From NCBI RefSeq assembly GCF_004795105.1, contig NZ_SSBL01000016.1, positions 1-64,000 on the forward strand: a stretch of 64,000 nucleotides of DNA, in the 5' to 3' direction. Both the position numbers and the translations under genes were made by a program. This stretch comes from Streptomyces sp. A0642 (lineage in GTDB: Bacteria; Actinomycetota; Actinomycetes; Streptomycetales; Streptomycetaceae). Shown piece by piece: positions 34,470 through 43,500 of this stretch; position 1 is the first letter of the stretch; each line of letters opens with the position of its first letter. The notes under the pieces were generated by a model. The model was given only the letters and a program-made list of their open reading frames with translations. It had not been told where the DNA came from and ran no database searches.

Positions 34470-34898
34470 ATGCTGACGCGAATCGACCACATCGGGATCG
34501 CCTGTTTCGACCTCGACAAGACCGTCGAGTTCTACCGCTCGACCTACGGGTTCGAGGTGTTCCACTCCGAGATCAACGAGGAGCAGGGCGTACGGGAGGC
34601 CATGCTCAAGATCAATGAGACGTCCGACGGCGGCGCCTCGTACCTCCAGCTGCTGGAACCGACCCGCGAGGACTCCGCCGTGGGCAAATGGCTGGCCAAG
34701 AATGGCGAGGGCGTGCACCACATCGCCTTCGGCACGGCGGACGTGGACGCGGACGCCGCGGACATCCGGGAGAAGGGCGTCAGGGTGCTCTACGACGAGC
34801 CCAGGACGGGTTCGATGGGGTCCCGGATCACCTTCCTCCACCCCAAGGACTGCCACGGTGTGCTGACCGAACTGGTCACCTCCCGGACGGAGCACTGA
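34470..34898 (+). CDS. mce: Methylmalonyl-CoA epimerase
   Basis: A 142-residue metalloenzyme of the vicinal oxygen chelate fold, interconverting R- and S-methylmalonyl-CoA. Metal ligands can be seen as RIDHIGIACFDL (His7), HHIAFGTAD (His pair) and a C-terminal glutamate in VLTELV. It connects methylmalonyl-CoA mutase to propionyl-CoA carboxylase and so to polyketide extender units. ATG at 34470; no clear ribosome site, so possibly leaderless. A 10-bp hairpin follows it before scy. Confidence 0.95.
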   Translation: MLTRIDHIGIACFDLDKTVEFYRSTYGFEVFHSEINEEQGVREAMLKINETSDGGASYLQLLEPTREDSAVGKWLAKNGEGVHHIAFGTADVDADAADIREKGVRVLYDEPRTGSMGSRITFLHPKDCHGVLTELVTSRTEH

Positions 34899-34941
34899 CC
34901 GTCCGGGGCCGCGGGAGCCGGACAACAGCTTCTCAGGGATA

Positions 34942-34975
34942 CCCGGCCCGGTAGAGTGGGCGGTTCCGGGCCGGG
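34942..34975 (+). terminator. Hairpin downstream of mce
   Basis: CCCGGCCCGG (34942-34951) and CCGGGCCGGG (34966-34975) form a perfect 10-bp stem around a 14-nt loop. The loop holds TAGAGT (34952-34957), which could also be a -10 box for scy, so the element may combine termination and promoter function. Confidence 0.55.
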
Positions 34976-35104
34976 GCCGGGTCGGGGCCGCGCCGCGTCC
35001 TCAACCGTTGACCTGTCACCATTCCCCGGGGGACCGTTCGCCGGCGAACGGTACTCGTTTGGGTTTGCGACCAGGGTTGGGTTCTCCCCTGCTCAGTGGG
35101 GCAT

Positions 35105-35157
35105 CCCCTGCTCGAACGAAGTTGAGAGCTTGGGGAAGAAGTTGAGAGCTCGGGGAA
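35105..35157. repeat. REP-like element with 20-bp tandem duplication upstream of scy
   Basis: CCCCTGCTCGAACGAAGTTG leads into AGAGCTTGGGGAAG. From memory, close relatives of this CCCC...GGGG element are scattered between genes in many Streptomyces genomes. Its distal half is duplicated: GAAGTTGAGAGCTTGGGGAA (35118-35137) is followed by a copy with one change (35138-35157). Confidence 0.55.
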
Positions 35158-35172
35158 GGATGGGACGGCGCA

Positions 35173-38100
35173 GTGCGGGGCTACGAACGCCAGGAGAGCC
35201 ACCGAGCTGAAGACGACCATCTCTCGCGGTTCGAAGCCGAGATGGACCGGCTGAAGACCGACCGGGAGAAGGCCGTCCAGCACGCCGAGGACCTCGGCTA
35301 CCAGGTCGAGGTCCTGCGTGCCAAGCTGCACGAGGCCCGGCGCAGCCTGGCGACCCGTCCCGCCTACGACAGCGCGGACATCGGTTACCAGGCGGAGCAG
35401 TTGCTCCGTAACGCCCAGATCCAGGCCGACCAGCTGCGCAACGACGCCGAGCGCGAGCTGCGCGACGCCCGCGCGCAGACGCAGCGGATCCTTCAGGAGC
35501 ACGCCGAGCACCAGGCGCGGCTCCAGGCCGAACTGCACAACGAGGCCGTGCAGCGCCGCCAGCAGCTCGACCAGGAGCTGGCGGAGCGCCGCCAGACCGT
35601 CGAGTCCCACGTCAACGAGAACGTGGCGTGGGCCGAGCAGTTGCGGGCCCGGACCGAGGCCCAGGCCCGCCGGCTGCTGGACGAGTCCCGGGCCGAGGCC
35701 GAACAGGCGCTGAGCGCCGCCCGCGCCGAGGCCGCCCGGCTGGCCGACGAGACGCGTCAACGCCTCGGCTCCGAGGCCGAGTCCGCCCGTTCGGAGGCCG
35801 AGTCGATCCTGCTGCGCGCCCGCAAGGACGCGGAGCGGCTGCTGAACGCCGCCTCCAGCCAGGCGCAGGAGGCCACCGCCCACGCCGAGCAGCTGCGCAC
35901 CTCGACGACCGCCGAGACCGAGCAGACGCGCCAGCAGACCACTGAGCTGAACCGGGCCGCCGAGCAGCGCATGCAGGAGGCCGAGACGCAGCTGCGCGAG
36001 GCCCGTGTCGAGGCCGAGAAGGTCCTGTCCGAGGCGAAGGAGGCCGCCGTCAAGCGGCTGGCCGGCGCCGAGTCGCAGAACGAGCAGCGCACCCGTACCG
36101 CCAAGTCGGAGATCGCCCGGCTGGTCGGTGAGGCCACCAAGGACGCCGAGGCCCTCAAGGCGGAGGCCGAGCAGGCCCTCGCCGACGCCCGGGCCGAGGC
36201 GGACCGGCTCCGCTCGGAGGCGGCCGAGAGCGCGCGCACCGCCGCGGCGGAGGACGCCGCGGCCCAGCTCGCCAAGGCCGCCCGTGCCGCCGAGGAGGTG
36301 CTGACCAAGGCGTCCGAGGACGCGAGGTCGACCACCCGGGCGGCGAGCGAGGAGGCCGACCGGATCCGCCGCGAGGCGGAGGCCGAGGCGGACCGGCTGC
36401 GCGGCGAGGCCGCCGAGCAGGCCGACCAGCTCAAGGGCGCGGCCAAGGACGACACCAAGGAGTACCGGGCCAAGACGGTCGAGCTCCAGGAGGAGGCGCG
36501 CCGGCTGCGCGGCGAGGCCGAGCAGCTGCGCTCCGAAGCGGTCGCCGAGGGCGAGCGCATCCGCGGCGAGGCCCGCCGCGAGGCCCTCCAGCAGATCGAG
36601 GAGGGCGCGAAGACCGCCGAGGAGCTGCTGGCCAAGGCCAAGGCGGACGCGGAGGAGCTGCGCGGCGCCGCGGGCGCCGAGAGCGAGCGGGTCCGCAGCG
36701 AGGCCACCGAGCGGGCGGCGGCGCTGCGCAAGCAGGCGGAGGAGGCCCTGGAGCGGGCCCGCGCCGAGGCCGAGCAGCTGCGCACCGAGTCCGAGGAGCA
36801 GGCCGAGTCGGTGACGGCCGCGGCCGAGCAGGCGGCGGCCGCGCTGCGCGAGGAGACCGACCGCGCGATCGCGGCGCGGCAGGCGGAGGCGGCCGAGGAG
36901 CTGGCCCGGCTGCACGGCGAGGCCGAGACCCGGGTCACCACCGCCGAGCAGACGCTGGGCGAGGCGCGTGCCGACGCGGAGCGGATCCGTCGCGAGACGA
37001 ACGAGGAGTCCGAGCGGCTGCGCGCGGAGGCCGCCGAGCGGCTGCGCACCCTCCAGGAGCAGGCCGAGGCCGAGGCCCAGCGGCTGCGCGACGAGGCCGC
37101 GGCCGATGCCGCCCATTCGCGTGCGGAGGGCGAGTCCGTCGCCGTACGGCTGCGCAGCGAGGCGGCCGCGGAGGCCGAGCGGCTGAAGACCGAGGCGCAG
37201 GAGAGTGCCGACCGGGTGCGGTCGGAGGCGGCGGCCGCCGCCGAGCGGGTGGGCGCGGAGGCCGCCGAGGCACTCGCCGCCGCGCAGGAGGAGGCGAACC
37301 GGCGCCGCCGGGAGGCCGAGGAGACCCTCGACGCGGCGCGTACCGAGGCGAACCAGGAGCGCGAGCGGGCCCGCGAGCAGAGCGAGGAGCTGCTGGCTTC
37401 CGCCCGCAAGCGGGTCGAGGAGGCGCAGTCCGAGGCCCAGCGCCTGGTCGAGGAGGCGGACGCGCGGGCGACCGAGATGGTCTCCGCGGCCGAGCAGACC
37501 GCCCAGCAGGTCCGCGATTCGGTCAGCGGGCTCCAGGAGCAGGCCGAGGCGGAGATCGCCGGGCTGCGCTCCGCCGCCGAGCACGTCGCGGAGCGGACGA
37601 AGTCCGAGGCGCAGGAGGAGGCGGACCGGGTCCGTTCCGACGCCTACGCGGAGCGGGAGCGGGCCGGGGAGGACGCGGCCCGGGTCCGCCGGGTGGCGCA
37701 GGAGGAGACGGACGCCGCGAAGGCGATGGCCGAGCGGACGGTCTCCGAGGCGATCGCGGAGTCGGAGCGGCTGCGCGCCGACACCGCGGAGTACAGCCAG
37801 CGGATGCGTACGGAGGCGTCCGACGCCCTGGCGTCGGCCGAGCAGGACGCCGCGCGCAGCCGGGCCGAGGCCCGCGAGGACGCCAACCGGATGCGGTCCC
37901 AGGCCGCGGAGCAGGCCGACAGCCTGATGACGGAGGCCACGGGCGAGGCCGAGCGGCTGAGGTCCGAGGCCGCGGCGGAGGCCGAGCGGGTCCGCGCCGA
38001 GGCGGCGCAGCAGGCGGCCCGGCTCGGTGACGAGGCGGCGGGCGAGGCGGAGCGGCTGCGGGCGGAGGCGGCGGCGACCGTCGGTTCCGCGCAGGAGCAC

Positions 38101-39003
38101 GCGGCCCGGACCCGCGAGGAGTCGGAGCGGCTGCGGAGCGACACCGAGGCGGCGGCCGAGCAGATGCGTGCCGAGGCGCGGCAGGAGGCCGACCGCCTGC
38201 TGGACGAGGCGCGCGAATCGGCCTCGAAGCGCCGTGCCGACGCCGCCGAGCAGGCGGATCAGCTGATCAACAAGGCCCAGGAGGAGGCGCTGCGCGCCGC
38301 CACCGAGGCCGAGGAGCAGGCCGACACCATGGTCGGGGCGGCCCGCAAGGAAGCTCAGCGGATCACCTCCGAGGCGACCGTCGAGGGCAACACCCTGGTG
38401 GAGCGGGCCCGGGCGGACGCGGACGAGCTGCTGGTCGGCGCCCGCCGGGACGCCACGCAGATCCGGGAGCGGGCCGAGGAGCTCAGGACGCGCCTGGAGA
38501 GCGAGATCCAGGAACTGCACGACCGCGCCCGGCGGGAGACGTCCGAGCAGATGAAGACGGCCGGCGAGCGCGTCGACAAGCTGATGAAGGCGGCGACCGA
38601 GCAGCGCGAGGAGGCCGCCGCGAAGGCCAAGGAACTCCTGTCCGACGCGAACTCCGAGGCGAGCAAGGTCCGGATCGCCGCGGTGAAGCGGGCCGAGTCG
38701 CTGCTCAAGGAGGCCGAGCAGAAGAAGGCCAGCCTGGTGCGCGAGGCCGAGAAGCTGCGGGCCGACGCCGAGGCCGAGGCCAAGCGGATCGTGGAGGAGG
38801 GCCGGCGCGAGCTGGACGTCCTGGTGCGCAGGCGCGCGGACATCAACACGGAGATCTCCCGTGTCCAGGATGTCCTGGAGGCGTTGGAGTCTTTCGAGAC
38901 CCCGGGCGCGGGCGGCAAGGCCGCGGGCGCCGGACCGCCCGGCGGCGTGAAGGCCACGGCGGCGGCGGGCACGCGGACGGGTGGCAAGCAGTCGGACGGG
39001 TAG
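35173..39003 (+). CDS. scy: Scy, polarisome coiled-coil scaffold
   Basis: A 1276-residue, almost wholly coiled-coil cytosolic protein (older label: cellulose-binding protein). Scy organises the tip growth machinery with DivIVA and FilP in Streptomyces hyphae. A short N-terminal segment (MRGYERQESHR, then FEAEMDRLKTDREKAVQHAEDL) recalls DivIVA. From about residue 60 to 1230 runs an Ala/Glu/Arg-rich repeat with AEAERLRSEA-like units, the non-heptad 51-residue pattern known for this class. The C-terminus has RRELDVLVRRRADINTE and then a Gly/Ala tail. S. coelicolor Scy is about 50 residues longer. GTG start with AAGGA upstream. filP follows. Confidence 0.93.
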   Translation: MRGYERQESHRAEDDHLSRFEAEMDRLKTDREKAVQHAEDLGYQVEVLRAKLHEARRSLATRPAYDSADIGYQAEQLLRNAQIQADQLRNDAERELRDARAQTQRILQEHAEHQARLQAELHNEAVQRRQQLDQELAERRQTVESHVNENVAWAEQLRARTEAQARRLLDESRAEAEQALSAARAEAARLADETRQRLGSEAESARSEAESILLRARKDAERLLNAASSQAQEATAHAEQLRTSTTAETEQTRQQTTELNRAAEQRMQEAETQLREARVEAEKVLSEAKEAAVKRLAGAESQNEQRTRTAKSEIARLVGEATKDAEALKAEAEQALADARAEADRLRSEAAESARTAAAEDAAAQLAKAARAAEEVLTKASEDARSTTRAASEEADRIRREAEAEADRLRGEAAEQADQLKGAAKDDTKEYRAKTVELQEEARRLRGEAEQLRSEAVAEGERIRGEARREALQQIEEGAKTAEELLAKAKADAEELRGAAGAESERVRSEATERAAALRKQAEEALERARAEAEQLRTESEEQAESVTAAAEQAAAALREETDRAIAARQAEAAEELARLHGEAETRVTTAEQTLGEARADAERIRRETNEESERLRAEAAERLRTLQEQAEAEAQRLRDEAAADAAHSRAEGESVAVRLRSEAAAEAERLKTEAQESADRVRSEAAAAAERVGAEAAEALAAAQEEANRRRREAEETLDAARTEANQERERAREQSEELLASARKRVEEAQSEAQRLVEEADARATEMVSAAEQTAQQVRDSVSGLQEQAEAEIAGLRSAAEHVAERTKSEAQEEADRVRSDAYAERERAGEDAARVRRVAQEETDAAKAMAERTVSEAIAESERLRADTAEYSQRMRTEASDALASAEQDAARSRAEAREDANRMRSQAAEQADSLMTEATGEAERLRSEAAAEAERVRAEAAQQAARLGDEAAGEAERLRAEAAATVGSAQEHAARTREESERLRSDTEAAAEQMRAEARQEADRLLDEARESASKRRADAAEQADQLINKAQEEALRAATEAEEQADTMVGAARKEAQRITSEATVEGNTLVERARADADELLVGARRDATQIRERAEELRTRLESEIQELHDRARRETSEQMKTAGERVDKLMKAATEQREEAAAKAKELLSDANSEASKVRIAAVKRAESLLKEAEQKKASLVREAEKLRADAEAEAKRIVEEGRRELDVLVRRRADINTEISRVQDVLEALESFETPGAGGKAAGAGPPGGVKATAAAGTRTGGKQSDG

Positions 39004-39272
39004 CCACCCGGTGCTCTCCGCCGGTTCGACGGATCCGGCGGATCCGGCAGACGGCCACCAGGTGTTCCCCCGCGGTCCGGCGGGTGACCACCCGGTGCTC
39101 TGCCATGGTCCGGCAAGGACGTTCAGCCCTCCGAGTGGCAAGGGTTACGGGGGTTAGCCACTCAAAAGGGGTGTCATTCTCCAGATCAAAAGGGCATCTG
39201 CTCGATGACACGCCGTTCTGGCCCCTAGGATTCCCTCTATCACCTCACCGGTCTCACTTCGACAGGAACCCC
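39004..39272 (+). promoter_or_regulatory. scy-filP spacer with repeats and filP promoter region
   Basis: The first 120 bp hold three imperfect copies of a CCACCCGGTGCTC-led unit (from 39004, 39055 and 39088; the last two 33 bp apart). The second half is AT-richer and contains two TCAAAAGGG direct repeats (39162 and 39186) and an inverted pair GTGTCAT (39171-39177) and ATGACAC (39205-39211). This is probably the filP promoter. Confidence 0.45.
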
Positions 39273-40211
39273 ATGAGTGACCCTTCCTCCCCCTTCGGCT
39301 TCGAGCTCGTGCGGCGTGGTTACGACCGCGGTCAGGTGGATGACCGCATTACCAAGCTCGTCGCCGACCGTGATAGTGCTCTCGCCCGCATCACGTCTCT
39401 GGAAAAGCGCATCGAGGAGCTCCACCTCGAAACGCAGAACGCCCAGGCCCAGGTGAACGACGCGGAGCCGTCGTACGCGGGTCTCGGCGCGCGTGTGGAG
39501 AAGATTCTCCGCCTTGCCGAGGAGGAGGCCAAGGACCTGCGTGAGGAGGCCCGTCGCGCCGCCGAGCAGCACCGCGAGCTCGCCGAGTCCGCCGCCCAGC
39601 AGGTGCGCAACGACGCCGAGACCTTCGCCGCCGAGCGCAAGGCCAAGGCCGAGGACGACGGTGTCCGCATCGTCGAGAAGGCCAAGGGTGAGGCCACCAC
39701 GCTCCGCTCGGACGCGCAGAAGGACGCGGCCCAGAAGCGCGAGGAGGCCGACGCCCTCTTCGAGGAGACCCGCGCCAAGGCCGCCCAGGCCGCCGCGGAC
39801 TTCGAGACCAACCTGGCCAAGCGCCGCGACCAGTCGGAGCGCGACCTCGCGTCCCGTCAGGCGAAGGCCGAGAAGCGTCTGGCCGAGATCGAGCACCGTG
39901 CCGAGCAGCTCCGTCTGGAGGCCGAGAAGCTCCGCACGGACGCCGAGCGCCGCGCCCGTCAGACGGTGGAGACCGCTCAGCGCCAGGCCGAGGACATCGT
40001 GGCCGACGCCAACGCGAAGGCCGACCGGATCCGCAGCGAATCGGAGCGCGAGCTGGCGGCGCTCACCAACCGCCGCGACTCGATCAACGCGCAGCTGACC
40101 AACGTCCGCGAGATGCTGGCCACGCTGACGGGTGCCGCGGTCGCCGCCGCGAGCTCGCCCGCCGACGAGGAGCCCGCCACCCGCGGCGTCCCGGCCCAGC
40201 AGACCCGCTGA
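39273..40211 (+). CDS. filP: FilP, intermediate filament-like coiled-coil protein
   Basis: A 312-residue coiled-coil protein that assembles into a cytoskeletal network behind the hyphal tip and gives cells stiffness. The N-terminus FGFELVRRGYDRGQVDDRI is DivIVA-like, and the rod (about 40-275) shows Ala/Glu/Lys-rich repeats of the same class as Scy. The end of the rod, SERELAALTNRRDSINAQL, matches the C-terminal segment of Scy. Length is near the 310 residues of S. coelicolor FilP. AGGAA precedes ATG. It follows scy on the same strand, 269 bp apart, with its own likely promoter. Confidence 0.95.
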   Translation: MSDPSSPFGFELVRRGYDRGQVDDRITKLVADRDSALARITSLEKRIEELHLETQNAQAQVNDAEPSYAGLGARVEKILRLAEEEAKDLREEARRAAEQHRELAESAAQQVRNDAETFAAERKAKAEDDGVRIVEKAKGEATTLRSDAQKDAAQKREEADALFEETRAKAAQAAADFETNLAKRRDQSERDLASRQAKAEKRLAEIEHRAEQLRLEAEKLRTDAERRARQTVETAQRQAEDIVADANAKADRIRSESERELAALTNRRDSINAQLTNVREMLATLTGAAVAAASSPADEEPATRGVPAQQTR

Positions 40212-40235
40212 CCCCTTTGCCGGCCCGATCCCTCG

Positions 40236-40276
40236 CGCGCGCCCGGTTCCGCCTTTGTGGTGGCGCCGGGCGCGCG
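40236..40276 (+). terminator. Terminator of filP
   Basis: CGCGCGCCCGG (40236-40246) pairs perfectly with CCGGGCGCGCG (40266-40276) around a 19-nt loop, 25 bp after filP and 20 bp before the ABC transporter start. Confidence 0.75.
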
Positions 40277-40295
40277 GCCGTTCTAGCGTGTGCGC

Positions 40296-41300
40296 ATGAT
40301 CGAGCTTGAGGGCCTCACCAAACGCTTCGGTTCCAAGGTCGCCGTCGACGGGTTGTCGTGCCGGATCAGACCGGGAATGGTGACGGGTTTCCTGGGGCCC
40401 AACGGGGCGGGCAAGTCCACCACCATGCGGATGATGCTCGATCTCGACAACCCCACCAGCGGATCGGTGCGCATCGACGGCAAGCACTACCGAGAGCTGT
40501 CGGAGCCCCTCAAGCACATCGGCGCGCTCCTGGACGCCAAGTCGATGCACGGCGGCCGCAGCGCGTACAACAACCTGCTCTGCCTCGCCCAGAGCAACCG
40601 CATCCCGGAGAGCCGGGTGGCGGAGGTGCTCGACACCGTCGGCCTGACCGCGGTGGCGAAGAAGAAGTCCAAGGGATTCTCCCTCGGCATGGGCCAGCGC
40701 CTGGGAATCGCGTCGGCACTCCTCGGTGATCCCGAGATCCTGATGTTCGACGAACCCGTCAATGGTCTGGACCCCGAGGGAATTCACTGGATCCGCAATC
40801 TGATGAAAGCGCTCGCCGCGGAAGGCCGGACGATCTTCGTCTCCTCCCATCTGATGAGCGAAATGGCGCTGACGGCAGACCATTTGATCGTGATCGGACA
40901 GGGCCGGCTGCTCGCCGACACCACGATGGCCGACTTCATCCATCAGAACTCCCGCAGTTATGTGCGGCTGCGCTCCCCGCAGCAGGAGCGGCTGCGGGAC
41001 GTCCTGCACGCGGAGGGCATCGTCGCGGTCGAGTCGGGCAACGGCACGCTGGAGATCGACGGCGCCACCACCGAGGACCTGGGCGAGCTCGCCGCCCGGC
41101 ACGCGATCGTGCTGCACGAGCTGAGCTCGCAGCGAGCCTCTCTGGAGGAGGCGTTCATGCAGATGACGGCGGACTCGGTGGAATACCACGCGCATTCGGA
41201 GAGCGGGGCCGCGCCGCCACCGGTGGGACCGCACTGGGGCGATCAGCCCGGCGGCGCCACCGGGACTCCCGGCGGTCCCGGCACCGGAACGGGGGTGTGA
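40296..41300 (+). CDS. ABC-2 exporter ATP-binding protein (pair 1)
   Basis: A 334-residue cytosolic ATPase of an ABC exporter. Walker A GPNGAGKST, signature LGMGQRLGIA (a SLGMGQ variant of LSGGQ), Walker B ILMFDEPVNGLDPEG and the switch histidine in SSHLM are present. A C-terminal domain (about 225-320) follows, as in DrrA-type subunits. ATG at 40296 lies 6 nt after TAGCGT, so the mRNA could be leaderless. The membrane partner starts at its stop. The duplicate pair downstream is closely similar, so this is a tandem duplication. Confidence 0.9.
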   Translation: MIELEGLTKRFGSKVAVDGLSCRIRPGMVTGFLGPNGAGKSTTMRMMLDLDNPTSGSVRIDGKHYRELSEPLKHIGALLDAKSMHGGRSAYNNLLCLAQSNRIPESRVAEVLDTVGLTAVAKKKSKGFSLGMGQRLGIASALLGDPEILMFDEPVNGLDPEGIHWIRNLMKALAAEGRTIFVSSHLMSEMALTADHLIVIGQGRLLADTTMADFIHQNSRSYVRLRSPQQERLRDVLHAEGIVAVESGNGTLEIDGATTEDLGELAARHAIVLHELSSQRASLEEAFMQMTADSVEYHAHSESGAAPPPVGPHWGDQPGGATGTPGGPGTGTGV

Positions 41301-41302
41301 CG

Positions 41303-42082
41303 ATGGCATCGGTACCCGCGGTCCTGACCTCCGAATGGACCAAGATCCGTACGGTTTCCTCGACGACGTGGACGCTGATCTCCGCGTTCCTCGTCACCGT
41401 CGCGATGAGCGCCGCGCTCTGCGCGGTGATGAACTCCCAGTTCGACGACCTCTCCGATGCGGAGCGGGCCACCTTCGACCCCACCTTCATCAGCTTCTCC
41501 GGGATGATTCTCGGCCAGCTGGCGATGGTGGTCTTCGGCGTCCTGGTGGTCGGTACGGAGTACAGCTCCGGCATGATCCGCACCTCCCTGGCGGCCGTGC
41601 CGCAGCGCGCCACGTTCCTCTTCAGCAAGATGCTGGTCGCCGGCGTGCTGGCCCTGGTGGTCGGGATGATCACCAGCTTCGTGTCGTTCTTCCTCGGCCA
41701 GGCCCTGCTCGGCGACCACAGCATCGGCATCGGCGAGGACAACGTGCTGCGGGCCGTCTTCGGAGCCGGTCTCTACATGGGGCTCATCGCGCTCTTCTCC
41801 ATGGGGGTGGCGGCGATGCTGCGCAGCTCCATGCTGTCGCTCGGCATCCTGATGCCGTTCTTCTTCCTGGTCTCGCAGATCCTGTCGGCGGTCCCGGGGG
41901 CCAAGAGCGTCGCCCAGTACTTCCCCGACCAGGCAGGCTCCAAGATCATGCAGGTGGTGCCCGACGCGATGAACAGCGATCCGGCTCCGTACGGACCGTG
42001 GGCCGGGCTGCTGATCATGGTGGCGTGGGTGGCGGCGGCGGTGATCGGCGGTTTCCTCGTACTCAAGAAGCGCGACGCCTGA
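41303..42082 (+). CDS. ABC-2 exporter permease (pair 1)
   Basis: A 259-residue membrane protein with about six helices, beginning VLTSEWTKIRTVSSTTWTL, the conserved cytoplasmic N-terminus of ABC-2 permeases of this type, with YSSGMIRTSLAAVPQR in the first loop. It is the membrane partner of the ATPase just upstream. GGGGGTG lies just before ATG 41303; a GTG at 41297 overlapping the ATPase stop is an alternative. The exported substrate is unknown. Confidence 0.87.
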   Translation: MASVPAVLTSEWTKIRTVSSTTWTLISAFLVTVAMSAALCAVMNSQFDDLSDAERATFDPTFISFSGMILGQLAMVVFGVLVVGTEYSSGMIRTSLAAVPQRATFLFSKMLVAGVLALVVGMITSFVSFFLGQALLGDHSIGIGEDNVLRAVFGAGLYMGLIALFSMGVAAMLRSSMLSLGILMPFFFLVSQILSAVPGAKSVAQYFPDQAGSKIMQVVPDAMNSDPAPYGPWAGLLIMVAWVAAAVIGGFLVLKKRDA

Positions 42083-42252
42083 GCGGGTGGCGCGCGCCCC
42101 GGACCACGCCCTCCCAGGGGGATGCGGGAAGGGACTCGCCCCGTAACGACTTGGCCGGAACCGTCAGGGCCTGGATATCCTCCTCACTCATACGGGGGGC
42201 GTGCGGCCGACGGCCTGTGCCCCGACGACAGATAAGTCGATGGGGCTGGAGC

Positions 42253-43500
42253 ATGATCGAGGCAGTCGGCCTGACCAAGCGCTATGGCGCGAAGACGGCC
42301 GTGTACAACCTTTCCTTCCAGGTGCGGCCCGGTGCCGTCACCGGGTTCCTCGGTCCCAACGGGTCGGGGAAGTCGACCACGATGCGGATGATCCTCGGCC
42401 TGGACCGGCCGACGGCCGGCCGGGTGACCATCGGCGGCCACGATTTCCGCAATCTGCCGAACGCACCCCGTCAGGTGGGCGCCCTGCTCGACGCCAAGGC
42501 CGTGCACGGCGGGCGCAGCGCCCGCAACCACCTGCTCTCGCTCGCCCAGCTCGCCGGCATCCCGGCCGCACGGGTCGACGAGGTGCTGGGGGTCGTCGGC
42601 CTCCAGCAGGTGGCCACGAAGCGGTCCAAGGGCTTCTCGCTGGGTATGGGGCAGCGCCTGGGCATCGCGGCCGCGCTGCTGGGCGACCCGCAGGTGCTGC
42701 TCTTCGACGAGCCGGTCAACGGTCTCGACCCGGAGGGCATCCTCTGGGTCCGCAACCTGATGAAGATGCTGGCGTCCGAGGGCCGTACGGTCTTCGTCTC
42801 CAGCCACCTGATGAGCGAGATGGCCCTCACCGCCGACCACCTGATCGTGATCGGCCGGGGCCAGCTGATGGCCGACATGAGCATCACGGAGTTCATCTCC
42901 GCCAACTCGGCCGATTTCGCCCGGGTCCGGGTGTCGGACGACGGGCCCGAGCAGCGCGAGAAGCTCACCGCCACCCTCACCGAGGCGGGCGGCCAGGTCA
43001 TGTCGGAGCCGGACGGGGCCCTGCGGATCACCGGGCTCCGGCTGCCGCGGATCAGCGATCTGGCCCATGAGGCCGACGTCCGCCTGTGGGAGCTCTCGCC
43101 GCACCAGGCCTCGCTGGAGGAGGCGTACATGCGCATGACGCAGGGCGCCGTGGACTACCGCTCGACGGCCGACCAGGTGGCCCACCTGCAGGCTCCGCCG
43201 CCGCCCGGCGGGTACGGACCGCAGCTGGGGTACGCGCCGCCGACCGCCCCCGAGGTGCCGCAGCAGGGCTGGTACGCCCCGCCGCCGCCCGGACAGAATC
43301 CGTACGCGGCCGCGCAGGCGCCCGCGGCGGTTCCTGCCGCTCCCCCGGCGGCCCCGGCAGCACCCGCGGCCCCGGCAACCCCCGTGGCGCCCGCGGCCCC
43401 CGCAGCCCCGGCGGTCCCGGCGGCCGCTCCCGCCCCGGCGGCGCCCGCCGGGCCCCCCGCAGACCTGACCAAGCGCGAGACCAGCGAGGACTCCCGATGA
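42253..43500 (+). CDS. ABC-2 exporter ATP-binding protein with Pro/Ala-rich tail (pair 2)
   Basis: A 415-residue ATPase, paralogous to the pair-1 subunit: GPNGSGKST, LGMGQRLGIA, LLFDEPVNGLDPEG, SSHLM. Unlike pair 1 it carries a tail of about 100 residues (from about 312) of Pro, Gly, Tyr, Ala and Gln, including GYGPQLGYAPP and repeats of AAPAAPA, ending TKRETSEDSR. The tail looks disordered and may bind partners. ATG at 42253. Its stop overlaps the permease start as ATGA. Confidence 0.88.
   Translation: MIEAVGLTKRYGAKTAVYNLSFQVRPGAVTGFLGPNGSGKSTTMRMILGLDRPTAGRVTIGGHDFRNLPNAPRQVGALLDAKAVHGGRSARNHLLSLAQLAGIPAARVDEVLGVVGLQQVATKRSKGFSLGMGQRLGIAAALLGDPQVLLFDEPVNGLDPEGILWVRNLMKMLASEGRTVFVSSHLMSEMALTADHLIVIGRGQLMADMSITEFISANSADFARVRVSDDGPEQREKLTATLTEAGGQVMSEPDGALRITGLRLPRISDLAHEADVRLWELSPHQASLEEAYMRMTQGAVDYRSTADQVAHLQAPPPPGGYGPQLGYAPPTAPEVPQQGWYAPPPPGQNPYAAAQAPAAVPAAPPAAPAAPAAPATPVAPAAPAAPAVPAAAPAPAAPAGPPADLTKRETSEDSR

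Noticed and set aside
34933..39141. A 1402-codon open frame opposite scy
   Set aside because: It mirrors the repeated GC-rich codons of scy; its translation is monotonous Leu/Gly/Arg with no family motif, and scy is well supported on the other strand.
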